A stretch of 64,000 nt of DNA from Desulfosporosinus meridiei DSM 13257. GTDB lineage: Bacteria; Bacillota; Desulfitobacteriia; Desulfitobacteriales; Desulfitobacteriaceae. The notes beneath the pieces were generated by a model. The model was given only the letters and a program-made list of their open reading frames with translations. It was not told the DNA's origin and did no database searches. Shown in pieces: positions 54,451-62,904 of this stretch. The stretch lies in NCBI RefSeq assembly GCF_000231385.2, contig NC_018515.1, positions 2,128,501 through 2,192,500 of the forward strand. The letters run 5' to 3'. Each line of letters opens with the position of its first letter. Positions within the stretch are counted from its first letter, which is position 1. The position numbers and the translations under genes were made by a program.

Positions 54451-54689
54451 GTGTGAAAGTAAGGGGACAATGCCCGTTCACACACGTTACGTTCACTGGC
54501 TCGCTGGATGCTGAAGGAATTGCGCCAACCACTGGGCGGCGCAGGAAGTGAACCTGGGCGCAATTGGCCCTTCAGCATCGGCGCTCGCTTTACCGTGAAC
54601 TTCACTAAAGTGTTCACTAAGCAAAATGTCCCCTTAGTTTCTGGTCGCCTGGGGCTGGGGGACGGAAGGTGTGGAAGTAGTGAAGTATG
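54451..54689 (+). repeat. nested-palindrome repeat, copy A
   Basis: Outer arms GTGAAAGTAAGGGGACAA (54453-54470) and TGTCCCCTTAGTTTC (54627-54641); inner arms GATGCTGAAGGAATTGCGCC (54507-54526) and the matching strand 54557-54579; GTTCAC/GTGAAC pairs between. The unit recurs head to tail with a 237-bp period. Confidence 0.85.
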
Positions 54690-54925
54690 GTGAAAGTAAG
54701 GGGACAATGCCCGTTCACACACGTTGAGTTCACTGGCTCGCTGGATGCTGAAGGAATTGCGCCAACCTTTGGGCGGCTCAAGATGTGAACCTGGGCGCAA
54801 TTGCCCCTTCAGCATCGGCGCTCGCTTTATCGAGAACTCCACTAAAGTGTTCACTAAGCAAAATGTCCCCTTAGTTTCTGGTCGGCGGGGCTGGGGGACG
54901 GCGGGTGTGAAAGTAGTAAAGTATG
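54690..54925 (+). repeat. nested-palindrome repeat, copy B
   Basis: Near-identical to copy A, same orientation, directly adjacent. Both share the GC-rich tail TGGTCG...GGGGCTGGGGGACGG and the linker GTGAAAGTAGT.AAGTATG. Confidence 0.85.
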
Positions 54926-54984
54926 GTGAAAGTAAGGGGACAATGTCCGTTCACACCTCTGCTAATGTTCCTTTAGTTTTTGTG
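54926..54984 (+). repeat. nested-palindrome repeat, copy C, internally deleted
   Basis: Keeps the left end GTGAAAGTAAGGGGACAATG, the GTTCACAC box and a degenerate right end ATGTTCCTTTAGTTTTT; about 170 bp of the middle is missing. The remaining 66 bp to the sod start hold only its RBS. Confidence 0.75.
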
Positions 54985-55050
54985 GTGCAAAAAAAATTAA
55001 TGATGAATATATTAGGTTTAAACTGACTTCACAAAAAGGAAGGGATACTT

Positions 55051-55701
55051 ATGCAGTACTTAACAGTGCCGCTGGGGCAACATAGATTGCCGCCGTTACC
55101 TTATTCCTATCATGCCCTTGAGCCGGTTGTTAGCGGAAAATTGCTGGAAATTCATCATAGTCAACATCATAAAGCTTATGTGGAAGGTTTGAATAAGGCA
55201 GAGCTTAAAATGGCTGAAGCGCGGGGTAAGAGGGATTACAGTCTTGTTAAACATTGGGAGCGGGAAATTGCTTTTCATGGTTCCGGTCATATTTTGCATA
55301 GCATTTATTGGACTTCGATGGCCCCTATTGGGAATCGGTGGGAAACTCCCGGTACTCAAATTCATAATTTAATGGCTAATTATTTTGGTAGTTTTCTTGC
55401 GTTCCAAGAACAGTTTAGTGAGGCTGCAATTAATGTGGAAGGGTCTGGCTGGGCTGCGTTAGTATGGCAACCCGGATGGGGACGCTTAGAAATCCTAGCA
55501 ATCGAGAAACATCAGAATTTCTTTCAGGTTGGAGGCATTCCGCTGCTTGTAATGGATGTATGGGAGCATGCCTATTATCTGGATTATCTATCGAAACGCA
55601 AGGAATATGTTAGGTCCTGGTGGCAGATCGTTAATTGGGCTGCTGTTGAAAAGAGACTGAATCTAGCTTTGGTAGGTCAGATGCCGCTAGTAATTAACTA
55701 G
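55051..55701 (+). CDS. sodA: Fe/Mn superoxide dismutase
   Basis: 216 residues. Metal ligands: H35 in LLEIHHSQHHKAYV, the His of LHSIYW, and Asp/His of MDVWEHAYYLDY. N-terminal LPPLPYSYHALEP and WAALVWQP are typical. Converts superoxide to peroxide and oxygen; useful to an anaerobe facing air. RBS AAAGGAAGGG. Residues fixing Fe versus Mn cannot be read by eye. Confidence 0.9.
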   Translation: MQYLTVPLGQHRLPPLPYSYHALEPVVSGKLLEIHHSQHHKAYVEGLNKAELKMAEARGKRDYSLVKHWEREIAFHGSGHILHSIYWTSMAPIGNRWETPGTQIHNLMANYFGSFLAFQEQFSEAAINVEGSGWAALVWQPGWGRLEILAIEKHQNFFQVGGIPLLVMDVWEHAYYLDYLSKRKEYVRSWWQIVNWAAVEKRLNLALVGQMPLVIN

Positions 55702-55751
55702 AGTATTAAGAACCCCGGAGCTTTGTCCCGCTATTTCTATAGTTAGGTTAT

Positions 55752-55822
55752 ATGACAAAATCAGTATTATTTAAACCGAGGACTACTAAGGTGTTCGGTT
55801 TAAGTTATACTGATTTTGTCAT
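55752..55822 (+). terminator. long imperfect hairpin after sod
   Basis: ATGACAAAATCAGTAT...TTAAACCGA (from 55752) pairs with TCGGTTTAA...ATACTGATTTTGTCAT (to 55822), 25 pairs with a three-base internal loop. Likely terminator or transcript stabiliser. Confidence 0.6.
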
Positions 55823-55930
55823 TAAAGAATTGATTATGTTTAAAAAAATAAGGGCAAATACATAAAAATTTGTAGAACTCAAAAGCTACAAAGCAGGTCG
55901 CTGTTTTAACAAAATAGGAGGGTGTTAATA

Positions 55931-56110
55931 ATGAGAAAATGGGAAGATTTAACCAGAGATGAAAAAGAGATTATCAATACAATGAAAATGCAGGGGATTG
56001 GTCCTGATGATCTAATCGAAAGGATGAAAAATTCAGGACGAATGAGCGAGGAAGCTCTTCAGAATTTAAGGAAAGCCCTTGACGATGTAAGGCAGTTTTT
56101 GGTGCATTAA
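55931..56110 (+). CDS. small acidic/basic helical protein, unknown
   Basis: 59 residues from ATG 55931 with AGGAGGG; the GTG at 55922 lies within the RBS. MRKWEDLTRDEKEIINTMKM with GPDDLIERMKNSGRMSEEAL; wholly helical, no signal. No family recognised. Its 3' end abuts the palindromic repeat copy D. Confidence 0.6.
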   Translation: MRKWEDLTRDEKEIINTMKMQGIGPDDLIERMKNSGRMSEEALQNLRKALDDVRQFLVH

Positions 56111-56117
56111 TTTAGGG

Positions 56118-56137
56118 GTGTGAAAGTAAGGGGACAA
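56118..56137 (+). repeat. nested-palindrome repeat copy D, left part
   Basis: GTGTGAAAGTAAGGGGACAA matches the start of copies A and B and is cut at 56137 by the IS3 element. The right part resumes at 57621. The last three bases, CAA, are the target duplication. Confidence 0.8.
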
Positions 56138-56214
56138 TGGAGCAGTATCATTTTAGTTGAGTCAGAAAACTCGTAAATCTGGAAAGAATGGTTGTGAAAG
56201 GATGGATATTCCAG

Positions 56215-56502
56215 ATGCGAGATTATGACGATGACTTTAAAGAAGAAGCTATCAAATTGTCCTATGAATTAGGACCCACCAAAGCCTCCAGACAATTAGG
56301 CATACCTTCAACGACATTACGTACATGGCGCGACAAATTAAATAAACATGGCGATCAAGCCTTTGTAGGTAGTGGTCACCCGCGTATCGACCCTAAAACT
56401 GCAGATATAGCTGCATTGGAAAAGAAGATCAAAGAACTGGAATCAGCTAACGATATTTTGAAAAAAGCATTAGGTTTTTTCGCCGAGAGCCAAAAGAGAT
56501 AG
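56215..56502 (+). CDS. IS3-family transposase OrfA
   Basis: 95 residues from ATG 56215. Helix-turn-helix of the IS3/IS150 type: YDDDFKEEAIKLSYELGPTK, ASRQLGIPSTTLRTWRDKL; then leucine-zipper-like IAALEKKIKELESANDILKKAL. It ends shortly after the slippery site T-TTT-TTC (56475-56481), where a -1 shift would fuse it to OrfB. Binds the IS ends. Confidence 0.88.
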   Translation: MRDYDDDFKEEAIKLSYELGPTKASRQLGIPSTTLRTWRDKLNKHGDQAFVGSGHPRIDPKTADIAALEKKIKELESANDILKKALGFFAESQKR

Positions 56503-57401
56503 CTGCACGAGAACTATTCAGATTTATACGGGTACAAAAGATTAAAGAACCAACTAAGCATAGTATCAAAGAATTTTGTAAGGTACTAAAAGTTAGTGAG
56601 GCCGGTTATTACAAATGGCTACGCCTCCAAAATCGCCCCTATAAATATAATGACCTTTTGGCTAAAATCCTTGAGATTCGTGCAGAAAATCCGGACTATG
56701 GACCCTATCGAATTTATTTGGAGTTGAAGCTTTTTCACAATTACACCCAAAGCTATTATCTGATCCTGAAACTTTGCAAAGAGCATAAGCTTAGACTCAA
56801 GAAGAAGTTCTATGCCAAAGGGATTACCAAGGCAGATCCATCAGCACAAGCCAGTGAAAACTTGATTCAACAAGATTTTAGTGCCTCGTTACCTAATCAG
56901 AAGTGGCTGGGGGACATCACAGAAATCCCAACTTCTGACGGAAAGCTCTATCTTGCTGCAATACTAGACTGTTTTGACGGAAGCATTGTCGGGTTTAAAA
57001 TGGCTGATAACATGAGAGCTGAGCTTTGCGTCGATGCCTTCTTATCTGCCGTCAAAAAATATCCAGCTACTGGAATGATCTTTCATAGCGACAGAGGAAG
57101 TCAATATACCAGTAAACTTTACCGAGAAACTTTGGCCCGGTATGAGGCAGTCCAAAGTATGAGCAATACCGGGAAATGTTTTGATAATGCTAGAATGGAA
57201 TCGTTTTTTGCTACACTAAAGAAAGAGAAAATCTATAAGTACAAAACAGAAACCATGAGCATGAATGTTGTTAAAAGCATGATCTTTAGGTTTATAGAAG
57301 TCTACTATAATCGTAAAAGAATTTACACGACTAATGACGGCTATCCTCCTCTGATCAAGCGTTTAAACTATTACAAAGAGCAGTTAATAAAAGCATCTTA
57401 A
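56481..57401 (+). CDS. IS3-family transposase OrfB (DDE integrase)
   Basis: Read by -1 frameshift from OrfA, giving RREPKEIAARELFRFIRVQ and onward; an internal TTG 56658 is a poorer start. rve domain: WLGDITEIPTSDGKLYLA (first D), FHSDRGSQYTS (second D), CFDNARMESFFATLKKE (E), with the HTH_21 part YGPYRIYLELKL. All catalytic residues are present and no stops interrupt it, so the element may be active. Confidence 0.88.
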   Translation, partial: RREPKEIAARELFRFIRVQKIKEPTKHSIKEFCKVLKVSEAGYYKWLRLQNRPYKYNDLLAKILEIRAENPDYGPYRIYLELKLFHNYTQSYYLILKLCKEHKLRLKKKFYAKGITKADPSAQASENLIQQDFSASLPNQKWLGDITEIPTSDGKLYLAAILDCFDGSIVGFKMADNMRAELCVDAFLSAVKKYPATGMIFHSDRGSQYTSKLYRETLARYEAVQSMSNTGKCFDNARMESFFATLKKEKIYKYKTETMSMNVVKSMIFRFIEVYYNRKRIYTTNDGYPPLIKRLNYYKEQLIKAS

Positions 57402-57473
57402 AAAATGGGTAGTCAAGGTCTTGCTCCTCAAAATTGTCGCAAGACCCATCTCAATTATTTTATGGTGAAGTTC

Positions 57474-57536
57474 GTCAAGGTCAGGTTGTATTTTCCAGAG
57501 AAAAGATTTCTGGAAAATCTCCACCTTACCCTTGAC
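57474..57536. repeat. large stem-loop in the IS 3' region
   Basis: GTCAAGG (57474-57480) pairs with CCTTGAC (57530-57536), AGGT with ACCT, and ATTTTCCAGA with TCTGGAAAAT around a short loop. A second hairpin, GGTCTTG/CAAGACC, lies at about 57417-57446. Confidence 0.65.
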
Positions 57537-57620
57537 TTCACACCAACTACCGGATATCAACAAGGGCAATTTTATGCCAGAATTACGAGTTTAGGGACTA
57601 AACTAAATTTGACAATTCCA

Positions 57621-57844
57621 CAATGCCCGTTCACACACGTTGCGTTCACTAGCTCGCTGGATGCTGAAGGAATTGCGCCAACCTCTGGGCGGCGCAAGAT
57701 GTGAACCTGGGCGCAATTAGCCCTTCAGCATCGGCGCTCGCTTTATCGTGAACTTCACTAAAGTGTTCACTAAGCAAAATGTCCCCTTAGTTTCTGGTCG
57801 GTGGGGGCTGGGGGACGGAGGGTGTGAAAGTAGTGAAGTATAGA
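57621..57844 (+). repeat. nested-palindrome repeat copy D, right part
   Basis: Resumes as CAATGCCCGTTCACACACGT after the IS and runs through the same inner arms and the TGTCCCCTTAGTTTC right end, as in copies A and B. With 56118-56137 it makes one full unit of about 237 bp. Confidence 0.82.
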
Positions 57845-57873
57845 GAAAGTAAGGGGCAATGCCCCTTACTTTC
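57845..57873. repeat. collapsed repeat, near-perfect palindrome
   Basis: GAAAGTAAGGGGCA pairs with TGCCCCTTACTTTC around a single central base: both outer ends of the repeat unit without any middle. Confidence 0.7.
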
Positions 57874-57882
57874 ACCCATAGC

Positions 57883-57922
57883 AAAAAGGAACGAGTGTCT
57901 TTCAAGACTTTCGTTCCTTTTT
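57883..57922 (-). terminator. rho-independent terminator of the AOR operon
   Basis: AAAAAGGAACGA (57883-57894) pairs with TCGTTCCTTTTT (57911-57922); on the minus strand the T-run follows the stem. It lies four bases from the AOR stop. Confidence 0.8.
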
Positions 57923-57925
57923 GAT

Positions 57926-59677
57926 TTAGATTTTTTCGGCGAGTAAGGCTTCGCATTTTTCTACATACTGACTTATCATGCGTTCTACCATTGTTGAATC
58001 CAGGATTCCTTGCATGCTTGGAGTCTTAAAGAAGCGTTTAGGTAACTCAACTTGGCGCGGGTCGAAGCCTAGTTTTTCTTTAAGGCGCAGCTTTGTGGAG
58101 TATATTCGCTTGGCAATTAATGTGAGCTCAGCATCGGTTAAAGGATAGCCTGCCGCTCTAAGAGCTTTTAGCACTGTCTCCCGATTGTATAATTTTCGAG
58201 CGAAGAGACAGATAACGAGGGAATTTAAGAGACAGCGTTCAAGTTCCTCGTCAAAGAGTTTATTGACAGCTTTTTGTTCGTCAAAGTCTTTTAAGGACTG
58301 GTCAACTGAGTAACCTGCATTGCATAGATGGGAGTGTCGTGCACCTACGGTAAGACCCACTAAATTGGCATAGCCCGTGTGATAGCCGGGTATTTCATTG
58401 CCCGCAACTTGGAGAGCGTGGTCTTTGCCGCCGAACTTTGCACCGGCAGAACGGGTTCCTTCTCCGAGAGCTTCATAAAAGGAATTCTTTCGACTGGCTA
58501 AATAGCGGATGGCCTTAGAGTAGTTTTCCGAATTGCCAAAGGTTAGGGGGACAATAGTATCCTCTTCGGAGACAATGCCGTGCATTAGGCTTTCAGTGGC
58601 CCAGGCTAAGGCAACACCGGCAGAGATGGCATCCATACCTGTTTTTTCCACAACCTCGATCAGATGTAATACTTCATCCGTTTTAGGGATACCCAGTAGG
58701 CTCCCAAGAGAATAGATTAATTCATAGTCATAGGCTACGCTAACGGATTCGTAGTCATAACCCTCGTCAAACTTACGACGGAATTGCCCAATATGAATGC
58801 AGCCAACTGGGCAGCCGGTGCAGGCCATCTTTCGTACTAAGCTTTTTTCGGCAAAGGCTTCACCACTAATCTCCTCGGCTTCGTCGAAGTGATTTTCGGT
58901 CAAGTTTCGCGTGGGCAGAGCCCCTAAAGCGCTTACTGACTCAACATTGATGGCTGTCCCTAGGTCGTGATATTTAGACATTAAATCAGTCTCTGTGACA
59001 GATTTGAAAATTTCTTGGTAAGAGCGGAAATAGTCTTTGAAGTTTTGAATTTTGGTCGTATTATCTCCGGAGATAATTATCGCTTTGACCAGTTTACTGC
59101 CCATGGTTGCCCCTAAGCCAAGGCGACCAAAATGCCGATAGGTATCCACACATACGCTGGCAAACTTGACCATCTTTTCACCGGCTGGTCCGATCCGCAA
59201 AATGCTGCGTCTGCCTCGGCCTTCTTCTGAATCACGCAGGAATTGTCCGACAACATCCGAGTCCATCCCCCAAATGGGACGGGCATCCTTGATTTGGACA
59301 GTATCTCCTTCAATAGCTATGTAAGAAGGTCGGGACGCTTTTCCGGAAATCACAACAGCGTCATAGCCGGCCATTGATAATGCTAATGCAAGTCTGCCTC
59401 CTGCGTAGCTTTCTCCCATTTCTCCTGTAAGGGGGGAAAGGAACATGGCAACTGTTTTAGTAACCAATGGATAGATACCTGATATTGCCCCAATCGCCAA
59501 GATAATAGGTTGTTCGGGGGCTAGAGGAGGAAGTTCAGGTTTAACGGTTTCTTCGAGTAATTTTGTGGCTATGCCGACTCCCCCGAGATATTCGCTCAAA
59601 TCTGTTCGCTGCTTGACTTCGACTTTACCTACAGCAAGATCTATGTACAAAACCTTAATGGTTTTTTCGTATAACAT
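57926..59677 (-). CDS. aldehyde ferredoxin oxidoreductase, W/Mo-bispterin
   Basis: 583 residues. AOR N-terminal domain: YLGGVGIATKLLEE and FLSPLTGEMGESYAGGRLA; RIGPAGEKMVKFASV and RLGLGATMGSKLVKAI are pterin-contacting. Cluster cysteines in CTGCPVGC and the distal Cys of LERCLLNSLVICLFA. Oxidises aldehydes to acids (or the reverse) with ferredoxin as partner; cytoplasmic. Its ATG overlaps the stop of the ferredoxin gene by one base. Substrate within the AOR/FOR/GAPOR families is not determinable here. Confidence 0.88.
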   Translation of the reverse strand: MLYEKTIKVLYIDLAVGKVEVKQRTDLSEYLGGVGIATKLLEETVKPELPPLAPEQPIILAIGAISGIYPLVTKTVAMFLSPLTGEMGESYAGGRLALALSMAGYDAVVISGKASRPSYIAIEGDTVQIKDARPIWGMDSDVVGQFLRDSEEGRGRRSILRIGPAGEKMVKFASVCVDTYRHFGRLGLGATMGSKLVKAIIISGDNTTKIQNFKDYFRSYQEIFKSVTETDLMSKYHDLGTAINVESVSALGALPTRNLTENHFDEAEEISGEAFAEKSLVRKMACTGCPVGCIHIGQFRRKFDEGYDYESVSVAYDYELIYSLGSLLGIPKTDEVLHLIEVVEKTGMDAISAGVALAWATESLMHGIVSEEDTIVPLTFGNSENYSKAIRYLASRKNSFYEALGEGTRSAGAKFGGKDHALQVAGNEIPGYHTGYANLVGLTVGARHSHLCNAGYSVDQSLKDFDEQKAVNKLFDEELERCLLNSLVICLFARKLYNRETVLKALRAAGYPLTDAELTLIAKRIYSTKLRLKEKLGFDPRQVELPKRFFKTPSMQGILDSTMVERMISQYVEKCEALLAEKI

Positions 59678-60087
59678 TACTGAACCTCCTCAACTAACTC
59701 TAAACAGCCGTGGGGGCAAAAGCGAACACAGACACCACAATGCTTACAGACAATAGGCTTTTTGGCCTCTTGGTCAAAATAAATTGCCTCGACAGTGCAG
59801 GCACCAACGCAAAGTTCACAGCCTATACAGTTATCTTTATCTAATAAAACTCCTCCGGCTGGACGTTTTTTAAGTGCCCCTGTCGGACAGATTTCAGCAC
59901 AGGGTACATCATCTTTACATGCTTGACAGACAATCGCCACAAACTTGCCAGTTAGTCCACCACTGGTTTTAATCCGAATAGCACTTTTTAAGATGGAATG
60001 GTCTTGTTGGTTAACGGCGCTGCAGGTTATCATACATGATAAACAGCCAATACAGCGGTTCATTTCAACTGCTTTAAATACTTTCAT
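59677..60087 (-). CDS. polyferredoxin partner of AOR
   Basis: 136 residues from the second ATG (60087), six bases after GGAGG; ATG 60090 is also possible. Cys groups: CIGCLSCMITCS, CQACKDDVPCAEICP, CIGCELCVGACT and CKHCGVCVRFCPHG, so up to four [4Fe-4S] clusters, HycB/DMSO-reductase-B-like. Likely passes electrons from AOR. Same operon, ending at the AOR start. Confidence 0.85.
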   Translation of the reverse strand: MKVFKAVEMNRCIGCLSCMITCSAVNQQDHSILKSAIRIKTSGGLTGKFVAIVCQACKDDVPCAEICPTGALKKRPAGGVLLDKDNCIGCELCVGACTVEAIYFDQEAKKPIVCKHCGVCVRFCPHGCLELVEEVQ

Positions 60088-60273
60088 CATTAGCCTCCAG
60101 ATGTTCCTTTTAAATCTAATAAATCCAAGTATACTACAATAAACCAGTTGAAATATAATATTTTTAGCATATTTTTATTAATTATTGAGAGATTAATGAC
60201 AAGTGCGATTTATTGTTAATACATGGTATATCGTCTATAATTAAAAGAAACCAGATGAATAGGAGGCAAAAAC

Positions 60274-60594
60274 ATGATTCTGACAACTACACCATCTATC
60301 GAGGGTCATAAAATCACAGCATATTTTGGCATAATTACCGGTGAGGCTATTATGGGTGCTAACATAATGCGAGATCTCTTCGCAAGCATAACAGATGTCA
60401 TTGGCGGGCGTTCCGGGGCCTATGAAGAAAAACTTCAAGACGCCAGACAAATTGCTTTGCGAGAATTAGAAGAGCGTGCCTCAAGATTAGGAGCCAATGC
60501 AGTTGTTGGAGTTGACCTGGACTATGAAGTAGTTGGTCAAAGTGGCAGCATGCTGATGGTTAGCGCTTCGGGGACAGCTGTACGTGTCGAGTAG
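60274..60594 (+). CDS. YbjQ family (heavy-metal-binding domain) protein
   Basis: 106 residues. YbjQ/UPF0145 signature: [58 protein letters not shown] and the final [11 protein letters not shown]. Forms pentamers in known structures; function unclear, no metal Cys/His cluster seen. RBS AATAGGAGG. Single gene with a terminator at 60655. Confidence 0.85.
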   Translation: MILTTTPSIEGHKITAYFGIITGEAIMGANIMRDLFASITDVIGGRSGAYEEKLQDARQIALRELEERASRLGANAVVGVDLDYEVVGQSGSMLMVSASGTAVRVE

Positions 60595-60654
60595 ACTTTT
60601 ATGCCGCTATCCCAGCCAGCTGAGGACGAAAAATGCTTAATACGTCCCTGTAAA

Positions 60655-60698
60655 AATATACCGGTTAAGGTATGCAAATACATCTTAACCGGTATATT
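60655..60698 (+). terminator. rho-independent terminator
   Basis: AATATACCGGTTAAG pairs with CTTAACCGGTATATT, 15-bp perfect stem, then GTGTTTTTAG. Confidence 0.85.
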
Positions 60699-60863
60699 GT
60701 GTTTTTAGACTGAAAGTGAACTGTGCTTAATCACCATTTCATAAGGGTTCATAGCAGAGCCGTAGGTAAAGATCCGAAAGAAAGTTCCTGGATTTTACTC
60801 GAGAGATCATTAACGGTAATACTAATTCTGAATCAACATCTAGGGAAGGAGACCGAAAAAGCA

Positions 60864-61406
60864 ATGAAAGTCGTTGCAATTGGTGATTCAATTACCGAAG
60901 GCTATCCTTATACTCCCCAAGAATCTTGGGTGACTTATTTAGCCCAAGAACTTCAATGTGAAGTTCTCAACAAAGGGATTAACGGGAATCTAACTCAAGA
61001 AATGAATGCTAGATTCGAGGGTGATGTTCTGGCAAATAATCCGACCCACGTGATTATTCTTGGCGGCACCAATGATGCCTATGCCAAATATCCCTTAAAA
61101 AATGTAACTCCCCATTTCTCAGCAATGGTGAAAATGAGCCGGGAACATGGAATCATCCCCATACTTGGCTTGCCTACCCCTTCCTTAGTAGAGGATGATG
61201 AGCTTTATCTTCGCCAATATCGAAAGTGGTTAATAGAGTGCTCTAAAATCAACTGTTTGCCATTGATTGACTTTTACACTCCTTACTCTATGCGCCTGGA
61301 GGCCGGTGAAGAAGCCAAGCTTTTTGTCGATGAAGTCCATCCTAGTCGGGATGGGTACAAGTTTATGGCCGAAATAGCTATACATAGTTTAAAACCTTTG
61401 AAATGA
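60864..61406 (+). CDS. SGNH/GDSL hydrolase
   Basis: 180 residues from ATG 60864; the longer frame from 60723 lacks homology. Block I VVAIGDSITEG (catalytic Ser), block II KGINGNLT (Gly), block III LGGTNDAYA (Asn), block V VDEVHPSRDGY (Asp/His). Cytoplasmic esterase or lipase of unknown substrate. RBS GGAAGGAG is somewhat far (12 bases). Confidence 0.85.
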   Translation: MKVVAIGDSITEGYPYTPQESWVTYLAQELQCEVLNKGINGNLTQEMNARFEGDVLANNPTHVIILGGTNDAYAKYPLKNVTPHFSAMVKMSREHGIIPILGLPTPSLVEDDELYLRQYRKWLIECSKINCLPLIDFYTPYSMRLEAGEEAKLFVDEVHPSRDGYKFMAEIAIHSLKPLK

Positions 61407-61500
61407 TTGTAGAGGAAAGTTGGAATATCTCAACCCCATTGCATTAATCTTTGGACTGGTGGAATTATAACTACAGGTGCCGAAAGGGGATTGAGAATCC

Positions 61501-62406
61501 ATGCCTGAAGTTCCTGAAATGGAGATCTATAAAAATTACTTAAATCAATGGGTCAAAGGGAAGGAAATTAGTGAGCTAAATATCTTACGAGCCAAAAGCA
61601 TTAACCTGGAGTTATCAGAATTCCGCGCTAAGGTACAGGGCAAGAGAATTAAAGAAATTAGGCGGCGGGGTAAATATTTAATTTTTGATTTTGAGGAAGG
61701 CGATTTTTTACTGACCCATATGATGCTTGATGGCCGGCTATTTCTCTTGCAACTTGACTCCGAAACCCTCAAAAAGACCGATAGCCCAAAAGCGGAAGAT
61801 TTACAGTCTGTGATCATGGGGAGCAGCGCAGAAGAGTTGAAGAACATCGTTAAGGATCTTCCGGGAAGAGCCAGTGTCATTTTTGGACTATCCGGTGGTT
61901 TGATACTCTTTTTTTGTAATCTGACCCTGGGCTATTTGCACTACCTTGATCAAGTTCATCTGGATACGAAATTGCAGGAATTAGGAAAGGATCCTTTAGA
62001 CCCGGATTTCAACAGCCGGGACTTTTCTAAATTGCTGAAAGGGAAAAGGGGAATGATCAAACCTTGGTTGATGAACCCTAAAAACATCTCCGGCGTAGGA
62101 AATGCTTATTCTAATGAAGCTTTATTCAGTGCAGGTATACTGCCAACCCGAGGAGTTTCGACATTAGATGATGCTGAAAAAGAGAACCTATTTGATTCCT
62201 TGGTCAGAATTATTAGAGATTCTATTCGCCTTGGAGGAGACATGGAGGAACCCTTTGCCGCTTGGGATGACTTTACAGGGGGATATAATCCTTACTTTAA
62301 AGTTTATGATCGCACAGGGAAACCCTGCTTAGTATGTGGGGAGGATATTCAAAAGTCGGAAGTAGGGGGGCGGAATGCCTTTTTTTGCCCTCACTGTCAG
62401 AAGTAG
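61501..62406 (+). CDS. Fpg/Nei family DNA glycosylase
   Basis: 301 residues. Starts MPEVPEMEIYKNYL (catalytic Pro1/Glu2), LTHMMLDGRLF, H2TH part NISGVGNAYSNEALFSAGI, and the C-terminal zinc finger CLVCGEDI...CPHCQ. Excises oxidised bases and cuts the abasic strand. N-terminal EM rather than ET and the diverged middle suggest a paralogue rather than the main MutM. RBS is weak (AAAGGGGATTGAG). Confidence 0.85.
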   Translation: MPEVPEMEIYKNYLNQWVKGKEISELNILRAKSINLELSEFRAKVQGKRIKEIRRRGKYLIFDFEEGDFLLTHMMLDGRLFLLQLDSETLKKTDSPKAEDLQSVIMGSSAEELKNIVKDLPGRASVIFGLSGGLILFFCNLTLGYLHYLDQVHLDTKLQELGKDPLDPDFNSRDFSKLLKGKRGMIKPWLMNPKNISGVGNAYSNEALFSAGILPTRGVSTLDDAEKENLFDSLVRIIRDSIRLGGDMEEPFAAWDDFTGGYNPYFKVYDRTGKPCLVCGEDIQKSEVGGRNAFFCPHCQK

Positions 62407-62466
62407 TTTTAAGCGCTGCTAATAAGATTGATCTAAAAACACAAATAATAAGTATGGAGGTAGATT

Positions 62467-62808
62467 ATGAAGATTGAAAAAATCGCCGATAAAATTGTCT
62501 ATAAAGATGATAATCTTACCAAAAAGATACTTTTTAATGAATCTCGAGTTCTGAACTTCGTTCTAAACTTTAGACCAGGACAAGGAGTCCCGCCCCACCA
62601 CCATGAACAAAGTGACCTAATTATCCACGTGCTTGTCGGGCAAGGGGAAATGGGGGTAGATGGTACCATACACGAGATAACCGAAGGAGATGTTATCCAC
62701 TGTAAAGGGTCTGAGGTTTTCAGCCTGAAAAACACAGGTGATAAAGACATGTCCTGTTTTGTAATATTAGCTCCTAATCCCTCAGCTGCCTATTCTATAG
62801 AAGTATAA
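62467..62808 (+). CDS. cupin-domain protein
   Basis: 113 residues, single conserved beta-barrel. Motif 1 PGQGVPPHHHEQSDLIIHVLVGQG gives His ligands; motif 2 EGDVIHCKGSEVFSLKNTG. Probable metal-binding sensor or isomerase-like cupin; no reaction predictable. RBS TATGGAGG. Confidence 0.8.
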   Translation: MKIEKIADKIVYKDDNLTKKILFNESRVLNFVLNFRPGQGVPPHHHEQSDLIIHVLVGQGEMGVDGTIHEITEGDVIHCKGSEVFSLKNTGDKDMSCFVILAPNPSAAYSIEV

Positions 62809-62816
62809 CCACCAAT

Positions 62817-62860
62817 AAAAACCGAGACAGAACCTTTGTTAGGTATCTGTCTCGGTTTTT
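62817..62860 (+). terminator. rho-independent terminator
   Basis: AAAAACCGAGACAG pairs with CTGTCTCGGTTTTT, 14-bp stem with T-run; symmetrical, so it can work from both sides. Confidence 0.85.
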
Positions 62861-62904
62861 AAATTTATTGAAAGCCCCAAAACATTCTTGAGAATAATAG
62901 ACCC

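Larger units (their letters stand above)
56138..57620 (+). mobile_element. IS3-family insertion sequence, complete
   Basis: 1483 bp. Left end TGGAGCAGTATCATTTTAGT and right end (reverse complement) TGGAATTGTCAAATTTAGTT are related terminal inverted repeats extending to AAACTCG over about 36 bp, with TG...CA ends. CAA flanks both sides (56135-56137, 57621-57623), a 3-bp target duplication usual for IS3 elements. It holds overlapping orfA and orfB with a T-TTT-TTC slippery site, plus about 215 bp of structured non-coding DNA after orfB. Inserted in palindromic repeat copy D. Confidence 0.88.

Noticed and set aside
54451-54984. Tandem repeats as a CRISPR array
   Set aside because: Units are about 237 bp with no unique spacers and strong internal palindromes; no cas genes nearby.
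54405-55026. Open frames within the palindromic repeats
   Set aside because: They read through repeat DNA on both strands with no RBS and change with each repeat copy.
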